Source: Didymodactylos carnosus
Taxonomy: Eukaryota > Rotifera > Eurotatoria > Philodinida > Philodinidae
Assembly: GCA_905250885.1 (NCBI GenBank)
Contig: CAJNOQ010000072.1
Coordinates: 18,529 to 82,528, forward strand
DNA: 64,000 bases
Direction of reading: 5' to 3'
The translations under genes and the position numbers were made by a program. The notes beneath the pieces were generated by a model, which saw only the letters and a program-made list of their open reading frames with translations, searched no databases and had not been told where the DNA came from. Below are positions 38,935 through 51,159 of the stretch, in pieces; position 1 is the first letter of the stretch, and every line of letters starts with the position of its first letter.

Positions 38935-39335
38935 CAAAAGCCTGTGGGTAATCGATTATTGCACATCCGATGTGCATCTGCAGAAACATGTGTGACATAT
39001 ATGCTGGTGTATACGGACATATTTACATACATGCGGACATATCGCATCGAACTGCGTTTTTTTAGGTTTATGGATAAATAGAAGTAAGAGAGCGAGAGAG
39101 AGACATGAAATTCAAAAGCTTTGTGGAGATCTTCTTGGGAATCTCATACCTTACAACACATAGTTTCTTGTCTGAACAAGTCGGTTTAGTTCATAGACCT
39201 AAAAAAACGCAGTTCGATATGATAAAAGAGCATTTTGTAGTATGCAATATGTCGGCACACGCCAGCATATATACCGCACATGTTTCTGCACGTGCACATC
39301 GGATGTACAATGACCGGTTACCCACAGACTCATGA
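38935..39335. mobile_element. Foldback element with about 140-base arms
   Basis: Arms 38935-39072 and 39196-39335 are inverted copies: CACATCCGATGTGCA, CAGAAACATGTG, ATATATGCTGG and ATCGAACTGCGTTTTTTTAG of the left arm recur reverse-complemented on the right. The centre of about 120 bases is non-coding and GA-rich. It lies just upstream of the smoothelin-like gene. Confidence 0.75.
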
Positions 39336-41265
39336 TTTCGGTAAGGAATTTCGTTATGTTTCATGGTTCTTGAAAATGTCCAAAATTTTCCCAAATGGAG
39401 CTTGTCCCTTCGAGCCCTGGAAGGAGAAAAAAGCCCCTGGCGAGAAAGTTTTATATGCACGTGATAGAGGACAATTAAATGTATATGTATCAGTAGTAAA
39501 AAAAAACATCGATTTTTTTCGAAAACGAGGGATGATACCCTTGAGGTATTAGATTGTGAAATTCAAAGTTTCTTCTTCGACTAAAAGTAGACAAGGAAAA
39601 TTAGTAGTATTCGTCATATTTAAATTGATAATCATAAATGGTTTTTAGTTAGTCGATCAGCTATTCTTTTTGAAAAATGTAACATTGTACTCGGTACAAG
39701 ACACGATTTTAAGATTGTCTGATTTCCGTTAACATATTGAGTTAATGAAACAAGTTACCCACCGTCAATGTATTTTGCAGAAGAATAATGGTTTTGCGCA
39801 AAAAAATGACCCAAATATATATTATGCAAAATGGAGGAAGAGAATTATAGTATCTAATATAGTACAAAAATAACTTTATCAGGAAAAAGAAAGGCGGAAT
39901 AAAAGCGAATCTATTTTTGTGTATAGAATATTGATGTACAGTAGCGCAATGTCGTCTATGATAAAAAATATACCTAAGAATATTCTTTAGTATCACTGAA
40001 AAGAGAGGATGCTGTTGTTGTTTTTTTTTGTTTCTTTCGAACAACTCTCGACTAATTTGGCGTAATAGTTCGTCTACTTGTTTATTCATGTTTCGCGTAG
40101 TAGTTTACAAGTGGGCTGATATTGAATCACTGTTGTATAGCAAGTTTATTTCTTTCAATTCAATTTATTTTAAGCACATTTTATGTAGAAAAACTGCATA
40201 AATTTAATCAGAGAGTAAACAATTCTAAAAATATTTTACTAAAAAACAAAATTAAAATAAATTTTCTTTAAATAAATCAAATGAGAGATGTGCATTGAAG
40301 TCCATTTCTTACTGTCATGGACGACGGACTATGAAAACAAGGCAACAGTCTTTGTCATAACATTCTTCTGACCTAGAAGATGTCTCATTTTGATTAGAAT
40401 GGTCTATTCTATTGAATGAACTATTTCTTAGATCACTTGTATACGTTCAAGGAGCATACGGGTACATCTGTTTTAGCTAAAACTGTCAGGTATCTGTTAC
40501 ATCTTTCTGCTCTGTAAGTGTCACCCGAATCTGATGTGATCTGATCTGATTGAGCAACGACATAATAGATTCAGGCGTATTTCTCATACAATGACAACAT
40601 TAAATATTACCCACTGTCAAAGCTTCATCATTTATGAATATACGAGAAAAATAATGGTCTACAAATTATTAAAGAAATATTCTAAAGCCTGAACTTATTT
40701 CGTATTACTATAAGAGATCAAACATTAAATATCACAAGTCGTGTAACTGTACATTTTAGCTATACATTTTATATATACACTTTTTACTATGTTTTCAGTT
40801 GACTTCCTCTTCATTTATCTGTGAAGCTCGGTATGAACTCGGCTTGTCCGCAGGTGACGCGATGACGCATTTTCAGCGTCAGCGCTTATTTTCTCACACT
40901 TATGAGCAGGCATATAGCGAATTTTTGCAATTATTTTACAGATCTCGATGACTTCTGTAAGAGATGTATAAAGGTTTAAAGTATGACCTCTCGTTCAAAT
41001 ACTGCAGCATTTATATGGTCGGTAACGTGATGACATTTTTAACCGTTTTCCTGTCTCGCATTACGGCTTTTTTAGTTTTTATTTAATTAATACAAATGAA
41101 ATGAACTAGTTTTAATATTTAAAAACTATTACATCCTGTAGAGTAAACAATTTTCTACAACCTGATATACCTGTTGGATTTTCATCTCTTGTCTTCAAGC
41201 TTTTAAACACATCATAGCTCCAAAATTGATCTTTTGGACTATTTGTACAACAATTGGATTTTCAT
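39336..41265. other. Gene-free stretch before the tandem duplication
   Basis: A few short open frames with no protein character or splice support; nothing recognisable. Confidence 0.35.
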
Positions 41266-42805
41266 AATGAATCAACTTCCAGAGCCCAAACATTTCTTAT
41301 TTTATAGAGAGATGTTTAATCTATTTAATTATCTATTTGGAATCTTAGATCAGTGGGTAGTTTTATTGCAAGAATTTTGTGAAAAAGAGCAAAAGAAGGG
41401 TACCGTTACACAGTGGGCATTTAGGCAGCATTTTGGTGAAAAATCGCAGGCTTGAATTTTTATATTTTGAATGATGACATATATACTATAAATAATGCCC
41501 TATTTAACGGTGAAAAGTTTTTGACTCTAACTTCTTCCAAAGTTGAGAAAATTAAATTACAAAATTATTAGTAGAATTAGTATGCTGGCGCGTAAAATTG
41601 CGTTTTCTCCGTCAAATTATAAGTTTTTTTCAAAAACAATGACATATATAGAATCGCCATCTGTTGGACAATCTAGCTGTAAGAAAACTTTCGTCGGACA
41701 AAGTTAAATTTCGGGGAACGCGCGAAGATCTTTCCACGGAACTCATCTAAAAAAAAGACTTCCTCATAAAAATGCAATCGCTAAACTCCGCTGAGAAGCT
41801 ATTGATATGAAAAATAGCTCAAAATGTTCGTCTCAACCTCCTCTACATATACTGATCTCACAAAGTCTCCCAACTTTTCAAAACCCAGCTCTCATGCCAT
41901 TAGAAAGAGGATCATGAAAAACTTATAAAAAAATGGTTCATGAAATTTTAGTTCTCTCATAAAGTTAAAGTCCGCCTGCTCTAGCAAAAAATGTCCACTG
42001 TGCGTTAGCCCGACAAGCCGAACTGGAGTTATAACTGTTTTTACTAAATTTATAGTTGATTTATCTTCGTTGATTTTGGACAACAAAAAATGTTGTAAAA
42101 AGGAAGGAATGTAAAGTTTAAATATCCTGCTACATATTTTTACTAGTCGTACTGTAAAATGGTGGCAATCCATCCATGATGTCAACATTGTTACATTACG
42201 TGTTGATTTATTATGATAGATTAAGCACGTGCCATACACGTGGCCAATTTAAAACAAGTAATTCTTTTAGTTTTAATCCTACCGCCTAACATCCATAGCG
42301 TTAAGCATAACTGGGTACATGATGGTAGTGTTAAAGACAGGAAAATCTCAGAAAGACTTTAGTGATTTCCAGACAATCTTCTAAAAACCTGTGTGAAAAA
42401 AAGTGTCTAAAAATAACAGCATTTTCTTTGTCGTACATCATTCGAGTTGCACTTTTTTTTCTATGTAATATCAACCATTTTTCTCATATTTTAGAAGTAT
42501 TTATGAAAAAAATAAATACACGAACTACAATCAGTGATATTTGTCATTAATTCCTGATTTGAATCTACACCAATAGGAAATGTAAATCATAACTCGTGCT
42601 TATATGCATGCGAACGAAAGTTTAATTTTCCGTAGGAACAAATGCTTAAAAACAATTCATTTTAATGCTGATATTTTGGACTATTGTTTCTGTAAAATTA
42701 ATAAAATTTAATTTCTTTTGCAGAAAAACGAGAGAAAGAACGCCAAGAACGCAAATAGCATATTGACGATAGTTTTCATGAACGTTTGAAAGCTAAAAAG
42801 TGGGG
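41266..42805 (+). repeat. Tandem duplication, unit 1 (1540 bases)
   Basis: 41266-42805 repeats as 42806-44345 with no difference found on line-by-line comparison. All three junction points begin with AATGA (41266, 42806, 44346), a five-base microhomology. The unit contains the left arm of a foldback element (about 42263-42435) and a copy of part of smoothelin-like exon 3 at its right end. Confidence 0.92.
42655..42805 (+). pseudogene. Smoothelin-like exon 3 fragment, duplicated copy
   Basis: Copy of part of intron 2, acceptor CAG and the start of exon 3 (KREKERQERK, then a TAG stop where the source has CAA, then HIDDSFHERLKAK). An identical copy is at 44195-44345 in tandem unit 2. The stop codon and lack of other exons make it non-functional as smoothelin. 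In unit 1 the frame after the stop runs on across the tandem junction to 42995. Confidence 0.85.
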
Positions 42806-44345
42806 AATGAATCAACTTCCAGAGCCCAAACATTTCTTATTTTATAGAGAGATGTTTAATCTATTTAATTATCTATTTGGAATCTTAGATCAGTGGGTAG
42901 TTTTATTGCAAGAATTTTGTGAAAAAGAGCAAAAGAAGGGTACCGTTACACAGTGGGCATTTAGGCAGCATTTTGGTGAAAAATCGCAGGCTTGAATTTT
43001 TATATTTTGAATGATGACATATATACTATAAATAATGCCCTATTTAACGGTGAAAAGTTTTTGACTCTAACTTCTTCCAAAGTTGAGAAAATTAAATTAC
43101 AAAATTATTAGTAGAATTAGTATGCTGGCGCGTAAAATTGCGTTTTCTCCGTCAAATTATAAGTTTTTTTCAAAAACAATGACATATATAGAATCGCCAT
43201 CTGTTGGACAATCTAGCTGTAAGAAAACTTTCGTCGGACAAAGTTAAATTTCGGGGAACGCGCGAAGATCTTTCCACGGAACTCATCTAAAAAAAAGACT
43301 TCCTCATAAAAATGCAATCGCTAAACTCCGCTGAGAAGCTATTGATATGAAAAATAGCTCAAAATGTTCGTCTCAACCTCCTCTACATATACTGATCTCA
43401 CAAAGTCTCCCAACTTTTCAAAACCCAGCTCTCATGCCATTAGAAAGAGGATCATGAAAAACTTATAAAAAAATGGTTCATGAAATTTTAGTTCTCTCAT
43501 AAAGTTAAAGTCCGCCTGCTCTAGCAAAAAATGTCCACTGTGCGTTAGCCCGACAAGCCGAACTGGAGTTATAACTGTTTTTACTAAATTTATAGTTGAT
43601 TTATCTTCGTTGATTTTGGACAACAAAAAATGTTGTAAAAAGGAAGGAATGTAAAGTTTAAATATCCTGCTACATATTTTTACTAGTCGTACTGTAAAAT
43701 GGTGGCAATCCATCCATGATGTCAACATTGTTACATTACGTGTTGATTTATTATGATAGATTAAGCACGTGCCATACACGTGGCCAATTTAAAACAAGTA
43801 ATTCTTTTAGTTTTAATCCTACCGCCTAACATCCATAGCGTTAAGCATAACTGGGTACATGATGGTAGTGTTAAAGACAGGAAAATCTCAGAAAGACTTT
43901 AGTGATTTCCAGACAATCTTCTAAAAACCTGTGTGAAAAAAAGTGTCTAAAAATAACAGCATTTTCTTTGTCGTACATCATTCGAGTTGCACTTTTTTTT
44001 CTATGTAATATCAACCATTTTTCTCATATTTTAGAAGTATTTATGAAAAAAATAAATACACGAACTACAATCAGTGATATTTGTCATTAATTCCTGATTT
44101 GAATCTACACCAATAGGAAATGTAAATCATAACTCGTGCTTATATGCATGCGAACGAAAGTTTAATTTTCCGTAGGAACAAATGCTTAAAAACAATTCAT
44201 TTTAATGCTGATATTTTGGACTATTGTTTCTGTAAAATTAATAAAATTTAATTTCTTTTGCAGAAAAACGAGAGAAAGAACGCCAAGAACGCAAATAGCA
44301 TATTGACGATAGTTTTCATGAACGTTTGAAAGCTAAAAAGTGGGG
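42806..44345 (+). repeat. Tandem duplication, unit 2 (1540 bases)
   Basis: Direct copy of unit 1. This copy is followed by the right arm of the foldback element, so unit 2 joins the original right flank, and unit 1 was probably added by the duplication. Confidence 0.92.
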
Positions 44346-44755
44346 AATGAGTCCAAATATAGGTAATTTTGTTCATTATATACACTGTATTTAAGATAGG
44401 ATTCATTTTGTTAGTTAAGAGTCGTAATTACTAGCTCCACAGCATGACTGAATGATTTGCGTATAGTTTTGTTTGAATTTATGGACACCTGGGATGTTCT
44501 CATTAGCGTAAGGTCGTTTCAGAGGAATAAGTGATTTCAGCCCAAACATATGTTAGGCATTTTATCAAAAAAGCTAAAACTTTCTATGGGCAAAGAAAAT
44601 GCTTTTATTTTTAGACACATAAAAGTTTTTAGAAGATTGTCTGGAAATCACTAAAGACTTTCTGAGATTTTCCTGTTTTAACATTACCATCATGTAGCCA
44701 GTTATGCTTAACGCTATACGTGTTAGACGGTATGATTAAATTCTTCCTTTCTTCA
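43801..44755. mobile_element. Foldback element carrying a smoothelin-like exon copy
   Basis: Arms of about 165 bases: 43805-43972 and 44585-44750. TAGCGTTAAGCATAACTGG, ACAGGAAAATCTCAGAAAG and TTTCCAGACAATCTTC of the left arm recur reverse-complemented on the right. Between the arms, 44195-44350 is a copy of the 3' part of intron 2 (including the acceptor CAG) and the first 80-odd bases of exon 3 of the smoothelin-like gene, whose source is 38150-38000 on the minus strand. The arms do not resemble those of the PTCD2-intron element. Confidence 0.8.
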
Positions 44756-47427
44756 AAAGCGATAAAATTTAAAAGCTCATTTTTCTAAGTTAAATTTTGT
44801 CGTTAAATGTAAGAGCTTTCATTTCGTTTCTACCGATGCTCCAATGTCTGCGAAATCACCGCATTAAAAGGCTTTCACGATTGTTTGAAAAAGAGAACGA
44901 AAAACAAAAAGAATACTTTTTTCCTTTCGGCAACAAAAAACGGATGTAATTAGACGTAGTTGTATTTTTTTCTCTCGGATCGAATCGACATCGTTAAGTA
45001 ACTTAATAGAATTTCGTCGTTCTGATCTTTTTTTTGCTCATTTTTTTTCTCTTGTTCTTTCTCTCTATCCATTTTATTACGTCAATCTGAGTGCCTTGCG
45101 TATCGTCTCTCTAGAATTCTCAATGGCATTTTTACATACATATTCAAAGAAACGGTCGATATGAGAAAAGAATTGGACTCTTTTTTCCTCTAAATCATAG
45201 TAAATTGTACGTATTGAGTTTGTTCTATTTCTGTCTGTTTGTTAATAAAAAATAGTTTGCAAGTTCAATTCCATTGTTCACATAATAAACAAAAGTGGCA
45301 TCATCAAAACGGGATTTCATAAGAAAAAAAACCTATTTTTTTTCTCTTTCTTTTTCCTGTTTTTTTCAATAGTGGTACATTTTATTTTGTCAAACAGAAA
45401 TATAAAAATAAAAAAACAAATACATGACTCCAAAACAACAATCAAGTTTGAGCAAAGGTGTTTATTTATCATGATGGATTCCGTGACTGATCTATTTTCA
45501 AATAGAAAATAGTAACACCATATGTTAATGTCGTTATTTATATTATTTGCAGTTGTTCTCTAGAGTTTTTGTTATTATATACTTATACATAAGATAAGAG
45601 AAGAGAATGGCGTTTACTAAAAAATGTGAATTGCATAAAAAGATGAAGTGACCGTAGTTAAGAGTAAGTGTACTACTTTCTATTTAATAAAGATTTTTTT
45701 CAGTATCTTTTTCAGTATTTACTGAAAGAGAATAATCTGTATTTTGTAAAAATGATATTTAACATCGCACATATGCTTGTTCTATGTTGGCTTTGACAAT
45801 ACATCGTTTTAAGAGTATTATGAGATTTTAAAAAAGCAAGTATTACCTCATACTCATTTTTATATTTCTTCCGGCTTGTCTTTTTTTACTTTTTCATTGT
45901 TTTCAATAGATTTTTATGAATAGTCTTGTGTTACTCTAGATCTGACAAGATTTAGATCTATTTACTTTTGTTTTAGCGTGTGCGATGTACACATCATCAA
46001 AAAAACAGAGAAAGAGTATTAATGAAGTAACAAAAAAGCGGCAAATAAATGACATATACATAGAAAAAGATCAAAGGAAATAGGTCATTGTCATTCGAAA
46101 TACCCAAAAACAAATAGATTCGACTCTTTTCGTGTTTTTCATCGAAGAATAATATCAAAGTTCATCAAAAAAAGCTTTTGTATACGAAGAAAACAAAATA
46201 TTTTAAATTAAACAATTTACAAAAAAGCATAAAGATATCTTAGATCTCTTTCTAATAACTTAAATTTTGACTGGTGATGGAATGGGTAAGACTTACGAGA
46301 TTGATGGGCGTCTATATGTACATTGAAATTTAACTAATGTTACATGACTCGAAGCTGACAAAAGTCACGACCATCTATTTCTTAAATTTCCTCTTCACTT
46401 TCGTCTTTTTTTGCCTCTGTTCAAAGAAAAACAGTTCACTCTTGTTCTCACCGCACTTATATTATACATTTCCTAATCGAATATATACTTTTTTGGTTTG
46501 AAGTAAATGTACACTTTCGTTGTATTAGTTAAATGTACGTCTTATTTTGGACTCTTTAACAATCTTTTCGTTGTAGAACATTACCAAATGAACGAAGAGT
46601 AATGAGGAGCTTATATTTTCAAGATAGATTTGGAACTAAATGGAACATATTTGTAGTTTCTAACTATTATTCTTGCCAAGTTTTTCAAAAAGCATCGCTT
46701 TCATTCAACGTCATAATGATAAATTCTTCTATTTGACCTGAAAATTTTATCAAAGATACTTTAGAATATCAACGAAGTGTATTTTTGTTATTTATATTTA
46801 CCACTTTTTCTTTTTTGAATTATAACAAAATAGAAAACTGACTAGAATGGAGAGCAGTTTTAAGGAAGTATCAAAAAAAATTTTACGAATATAATGCTAT
46901 AACGTAATCACATTATTGCGATCAGTTGCGTCTTTTTCTTTCCCTCCATCTATAAATATATAAGATTATTCGATTTTTTTCATTCACTATTGCCGAGAAC
47001 TATTAAAATCGTTTCAAAGTGGCGATTGATAGACTTCTTTACTGATGCATACTCAAATTCAATTAAAATCATTTTTGTTTTTTTGTAAGAGCTGCAAATG
47101 TTTATTGCATAGATGTGCATCCTCTTTCAATAAAAATTATATTCATTATAGCAGAGGATATATATGTCAGTGCATACAATAATGTCATAAAAAAACAATA
47201 ATCAATTTAGGAAGAATTATTACTTACATCACTCTCAATACTGTGATAGTTTCAAATCTTTCAACGACATTATACGTTGTTTTCATTCTTCCATTCTTCA
47301 CATACAAGTAGTTTACCTCACTATAGAAACTATGATTATAATCATCCTTATTAGAGCTTCTATATTAAGTTATTTAGACGTTTTTGTCCACTTCATAACA
47401 TCATATCATCGACCGAAAAATAAAGTT
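44756..47427. other. Gene-free AT-rich stretch
   Basis: No coding pattern and no repeat recognised in about 2.7 kb. Confidence 0.35.
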
Positions 47428-47428
47428 T

Positions 47429-47688
47429 AGTTAGAGTCGCGGAAAAGTACGTTTTCTTATTCGGCACACTCGATAACCGTAAGTAGACTTTCTATTTTTG
47501 ACGAGAGGTACTGGCAAAAGTTTCGAAAAACTTTTCAAACTAATATTATTTTCCCACGGAAATTCTTTTTTGCCATTTTGTTTGAAAATTTTTTCTAAAC
47601 TTTGGGCAGTACTCCTCGTCAAAAACAGAAAATTTATTGGGTTATCGAGTGTGCCGAATAAGAAAATGCACTTTTCCGCGACTCTAAT
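47429..47688. mobile_element. MITE with about 85-base inverted repeats and TA ends
   Basis: Both ends read TTAGAGTCGCGGAAAAGT (right end reverse-complemented), and the arms continue through TTCTTATTCGGCACACTCGA. A TA flanks each end, as expected for a Tc1/mariner-type target site. The interior of about 90 bases is itself partly self-complementary. Non-coding. Confidence 0.75.
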
Positions 47689-47690
47689 TG

Positions 47691-48346
47691 AACTTTAATT
47701 TTTTTCTTCACGTTGATATGATCACGTTTAGAGAGGCAGTACTATCTTATTTTGCTCATTAAGAGATTCCGAACTATTTAAGAATCGTTTAAGAAATAGC
47801 TCGTCTAGCACACCTAAAGCACATCTAAAGAAAATTCGAAAAAAAAGTATTTTCTCATGTTTGAAATACTAACAACCTATTGTGATCTATAGGTTCTTTA
47901 TTTGTGCCAAAAATATTTGCTTACTCTAAAAAAGGTCCTACGACCATTATATCTATCTGTTATTCACTTCTTCGTAGGTAATAGTTTCTGCATTCACAAT
48001 GTGAGTGTAACTCGAGTCTGTTGTAGAAAAACTACTGCTACATCAAAACAAGATTTTTCAGTTGTTTAATTCTATAACACAAAAGGTAATAGAAGAAAAT
48101 AAAAAATACACTTCATAGGTATTCTGAAGTATATCTGATAAAATTTTCAAGTCAAATAGATGAAATTCTCGAGGTATTGTAATAATATTGACTGAAGATC
48201 ATAAATATATATTATTCTTAGTAGATTATGTTATACTATTGATAACATTCTTCGTATGGCTCTTGGGAAATAATTCATATCTCCTAGAAGAAACATCAGA
48301 AAAATTTTAGTAAGCGTGTCATTCCGAAGAGATCACTTTGATACTA
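47691..48346. other. Gene-free spacer between two MITEs
   Basis: Nothing recognisable. Confidence 0.3.
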
Positions 48347-48348
48347 CA

Positions 48349-49058
48349 CACACTAAAAAATAATGTGTCGCAAATTGCGACACAATCATCTGCGACACCG
48401 AAAGCCATTTGTGACACATTTTTTCCATGAGGCTGTGACATATTTTCATGCGACACATTCCGCTGGGTATTTCTACCATAGAGAAAACAGTAGAAATTAA
48501 GTATTTTTGATCTCTTATTCGATTTTAAGAATATTTTTTAGTTCATTTTGGGATGCTCTACATAATGTCAACAAGCTCAATTCGCCGGTAATATTCACAG
48601 GCCTTCAAAATATTTAGTTTCCGAGATCTCGGAGTAATGGCGTAGTCAAGGCCTCTGATTGGTTCTTTTTCATTAGAGAAAAAATGTTTAACGTAGAAAA
48701 TAATTAAAAAAGACCAAGAGAGGGATCTTTATCCACTAAAAACACCAATTCGAAATTGAAAACACTTAGAAAGTTCGAAAATTTTCTTATCTTTTACGTA
48801 TTAGCGCCACCTGTAGCACATCAAAAATGAAAAGAAGCCGAGAAAAATACTAATGAAGACTGCTGAGAATAGTAAAACATAAAATTTAGCAATTTTTTGA
48901 AGAGAACAGATCCTGAAATGACCTTAAGGACTGTGTCTGAAAGTTCTTAGTAACGGTAACATAATTGTGCGACACATTCTTTTGCGACACAATTTTCTCA
49001 CAGGAGCTGCGACACATTTTACTGCGACACAAAATGCGACACAATATTTTTTACTGTG
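48349..49058. mobile_element. CACTA-like MITE with repeated GCGACACA
   Basis: Terminal inverted repeats are CACACTAAAAAATAATGTGT on the left and CACAGTAAAAAATATTGTGT on the right (reverse-complemented), with a two-base CA on each side (48347-48348, 49059-49060). Subterminal regions carry eleven copies of a TGCGACACA-type word, six near the left end (the outermost inverted) and five near the right. Such subterminal arrays are typical of CACTA/EnSpm and hAT elements, whose transposase binds them. The middle is non-coding. Confidence 0.7.
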
Positions 49059-51159
49059 CATTGTCTACATAAAACACGTTTTAATATTGAAAAGAAGATA
49101 AAAAATATTAGACGATGAAAAACTTCAGTTATTTTAGTCTTTTGCATCTTAAAATCTTAAAAATATCGTATCTTTTTGAGGAACGTTCATTGAACATTCG
49201 GGATTTGGCCTTATTTTACAATCCACGTTTGACTTTATATGACTACATGATGAACACAAATTTTAAAATCTGATCAAAATGAGGAAGAGATGTACAGCTG
49301 ATATTGTTTTCTGGTATGGGAAAATCGAGTACACTCGGCTTGGTCTTGAAGAAAAACCTCTCAGGTCAATAGAACTCAAGCACCTTTAGATAGAAAATCT
49401 ATAAAAGAATATTTTTATTCGACTATTATTATTGAATCGTAAAAAAAATGATAGATCTCATCAAAAATAAAAAAAGACACAATTTTGTAATCGTTTCTTT
49501 TTATTCTACTACGTACGAATATTATAAGCAACAAAGAGGAAAAAAAAAGAAGTAGTGAAGAATATAGTACCTTATGAAATAGAACTAGGGAGAGAAATTG
49601 TAATTGTGAGAACGTATATAACATAGACAATAGTGTACAAAAAAAGGTAGTATAGGGTAATCCGATTTTTCAGTTCAGACTAAAAGTACGTAAATGTATA
49701 GTATTAATTGTAGGTTAGAATTCATTTCTGATACTATTGCAATAATGTTAACAAATTCATATTCACTATACGTCTGGTACGAATCGAATTTCGTTACTCT
49801 TCTTAATACATTGACATGTATGAGACAAAAACATTGATGGATTACAGAAATATCTTATTTCCCATATTCTTTTTTGTTTTGTTACTGTTTGATTAATACA
49901 GTAGTATGTATAGGCAAGATTTTCTATTTCAATCAAATATTATTGTACGTGCTTTGTAAGAAAGAACATACAATAATTCCATTGTTATTTATATATTTTA
50001 GCTCTAAGTTATTTTTATCGTTTTTCTTTTTGTCAGATGAGTTATCTTTTGTCTTTCTGAAAGTGTTTTGTATATTTATTACCATAAGTCAGTATATTTT
50101 GTTACAAAAACCACGTCGTCTATCCATTATATACTCATTTTAAACTATACGGTCATGCATTTCCTCCATTTAATACATCTTTCTCTAGAATAACATACAG
50201 AACATGTACTTGTCTCTTTCCAGATACACTTTGTCTTATATGTGTGTGTCAAACTCTTCTATAAATATCTTATATAATGAAAGTGAATTAGAGTAAACAG
50301 CTGATAACAGGTGAAAATTTCATTTATTAAATTAGATCACACCACTTGGTTAACGTTCGTTTTCTATTGAAATTTTTTAACAGTTCCGTATGATATAATG
50401 GTCTAATTTGATGTAAGCAATTATATTTGAGTTGTGAAACGTATTACAAGAAATTATGTACATAAAATATGGATACCGACAAAAGTAATTCTCTTTGAAA
50501 ATAAAATAAAATGTCGGCAATATATATTCATACATTTTGCATTATTATTCATTAGTTAGAAGCTAAAAATAGCATCGAAAATAATTGTTTGACAGAGTTA
50601 GCTACACAATTAGAATAGATGTATCTTTTGTGATACCGGAAATATTTTTTCTCGTTATTCTTATAATCATGATGTCTGTTAGATCAAGCAATTGCGCATG
50701 GTTGGATTTGTATGTATTTGAAAGAACTATAGAATTGAGTAAAACTTCATTTTTCTAATAATTACTGAATTTTTCTTGTAAATATTCATTAATTCTTCAA
50801 ACGTATATAGATTTTCTTTGAAAACTTTTCCGTTCTGAGATTTTTCTTTTTTTTCTATGGAAAAGTATTTTTCTGAAAAGAACTAGCATCAACTTATATT
50901 TCTTTGACAATTCTCAAATAGTCTTTTTTTTGTCTATTTATATAGAAAAATGAAGTTCAAATAATATAGTAGGTGAAAGAGTAGCCATTACTAACTGACA
51001 CGTATAACAAATGAATTATTAATCAATCGACTGGAAAACAATATATATATATAATGGCGTTTTACAGAATAAACATTGAGAATGTGATTCGACAATGTCT
51101 TACTATAGAAGAAAGGTAACTAACCATAGTTATTTCTCATCAAAACATTGTCTTCTCTA
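49059..51159. other. Gene-free AT-rich stretch
   Basis: No coding pattern; open frames near 49415 and 49874 are Phe/Ile/Leu-rich products of low complexity and are not supported as genes. Confidence 0.35.

Noticed and set aside
41892-42239. 115-codon open frame on the minus strand, repeated identically at 43432-43779
   Set aside because: Identity is explained by the tandem duplication, and the residue mix shows no family motif. Part of it overlaps the shared non-coding unit.
49874-50143. Hydrophobic 89-codon open frame
   Set aside because: Phe/Ile/Leu-rich because of T-rich DNA; no start context, homology or splice sites.
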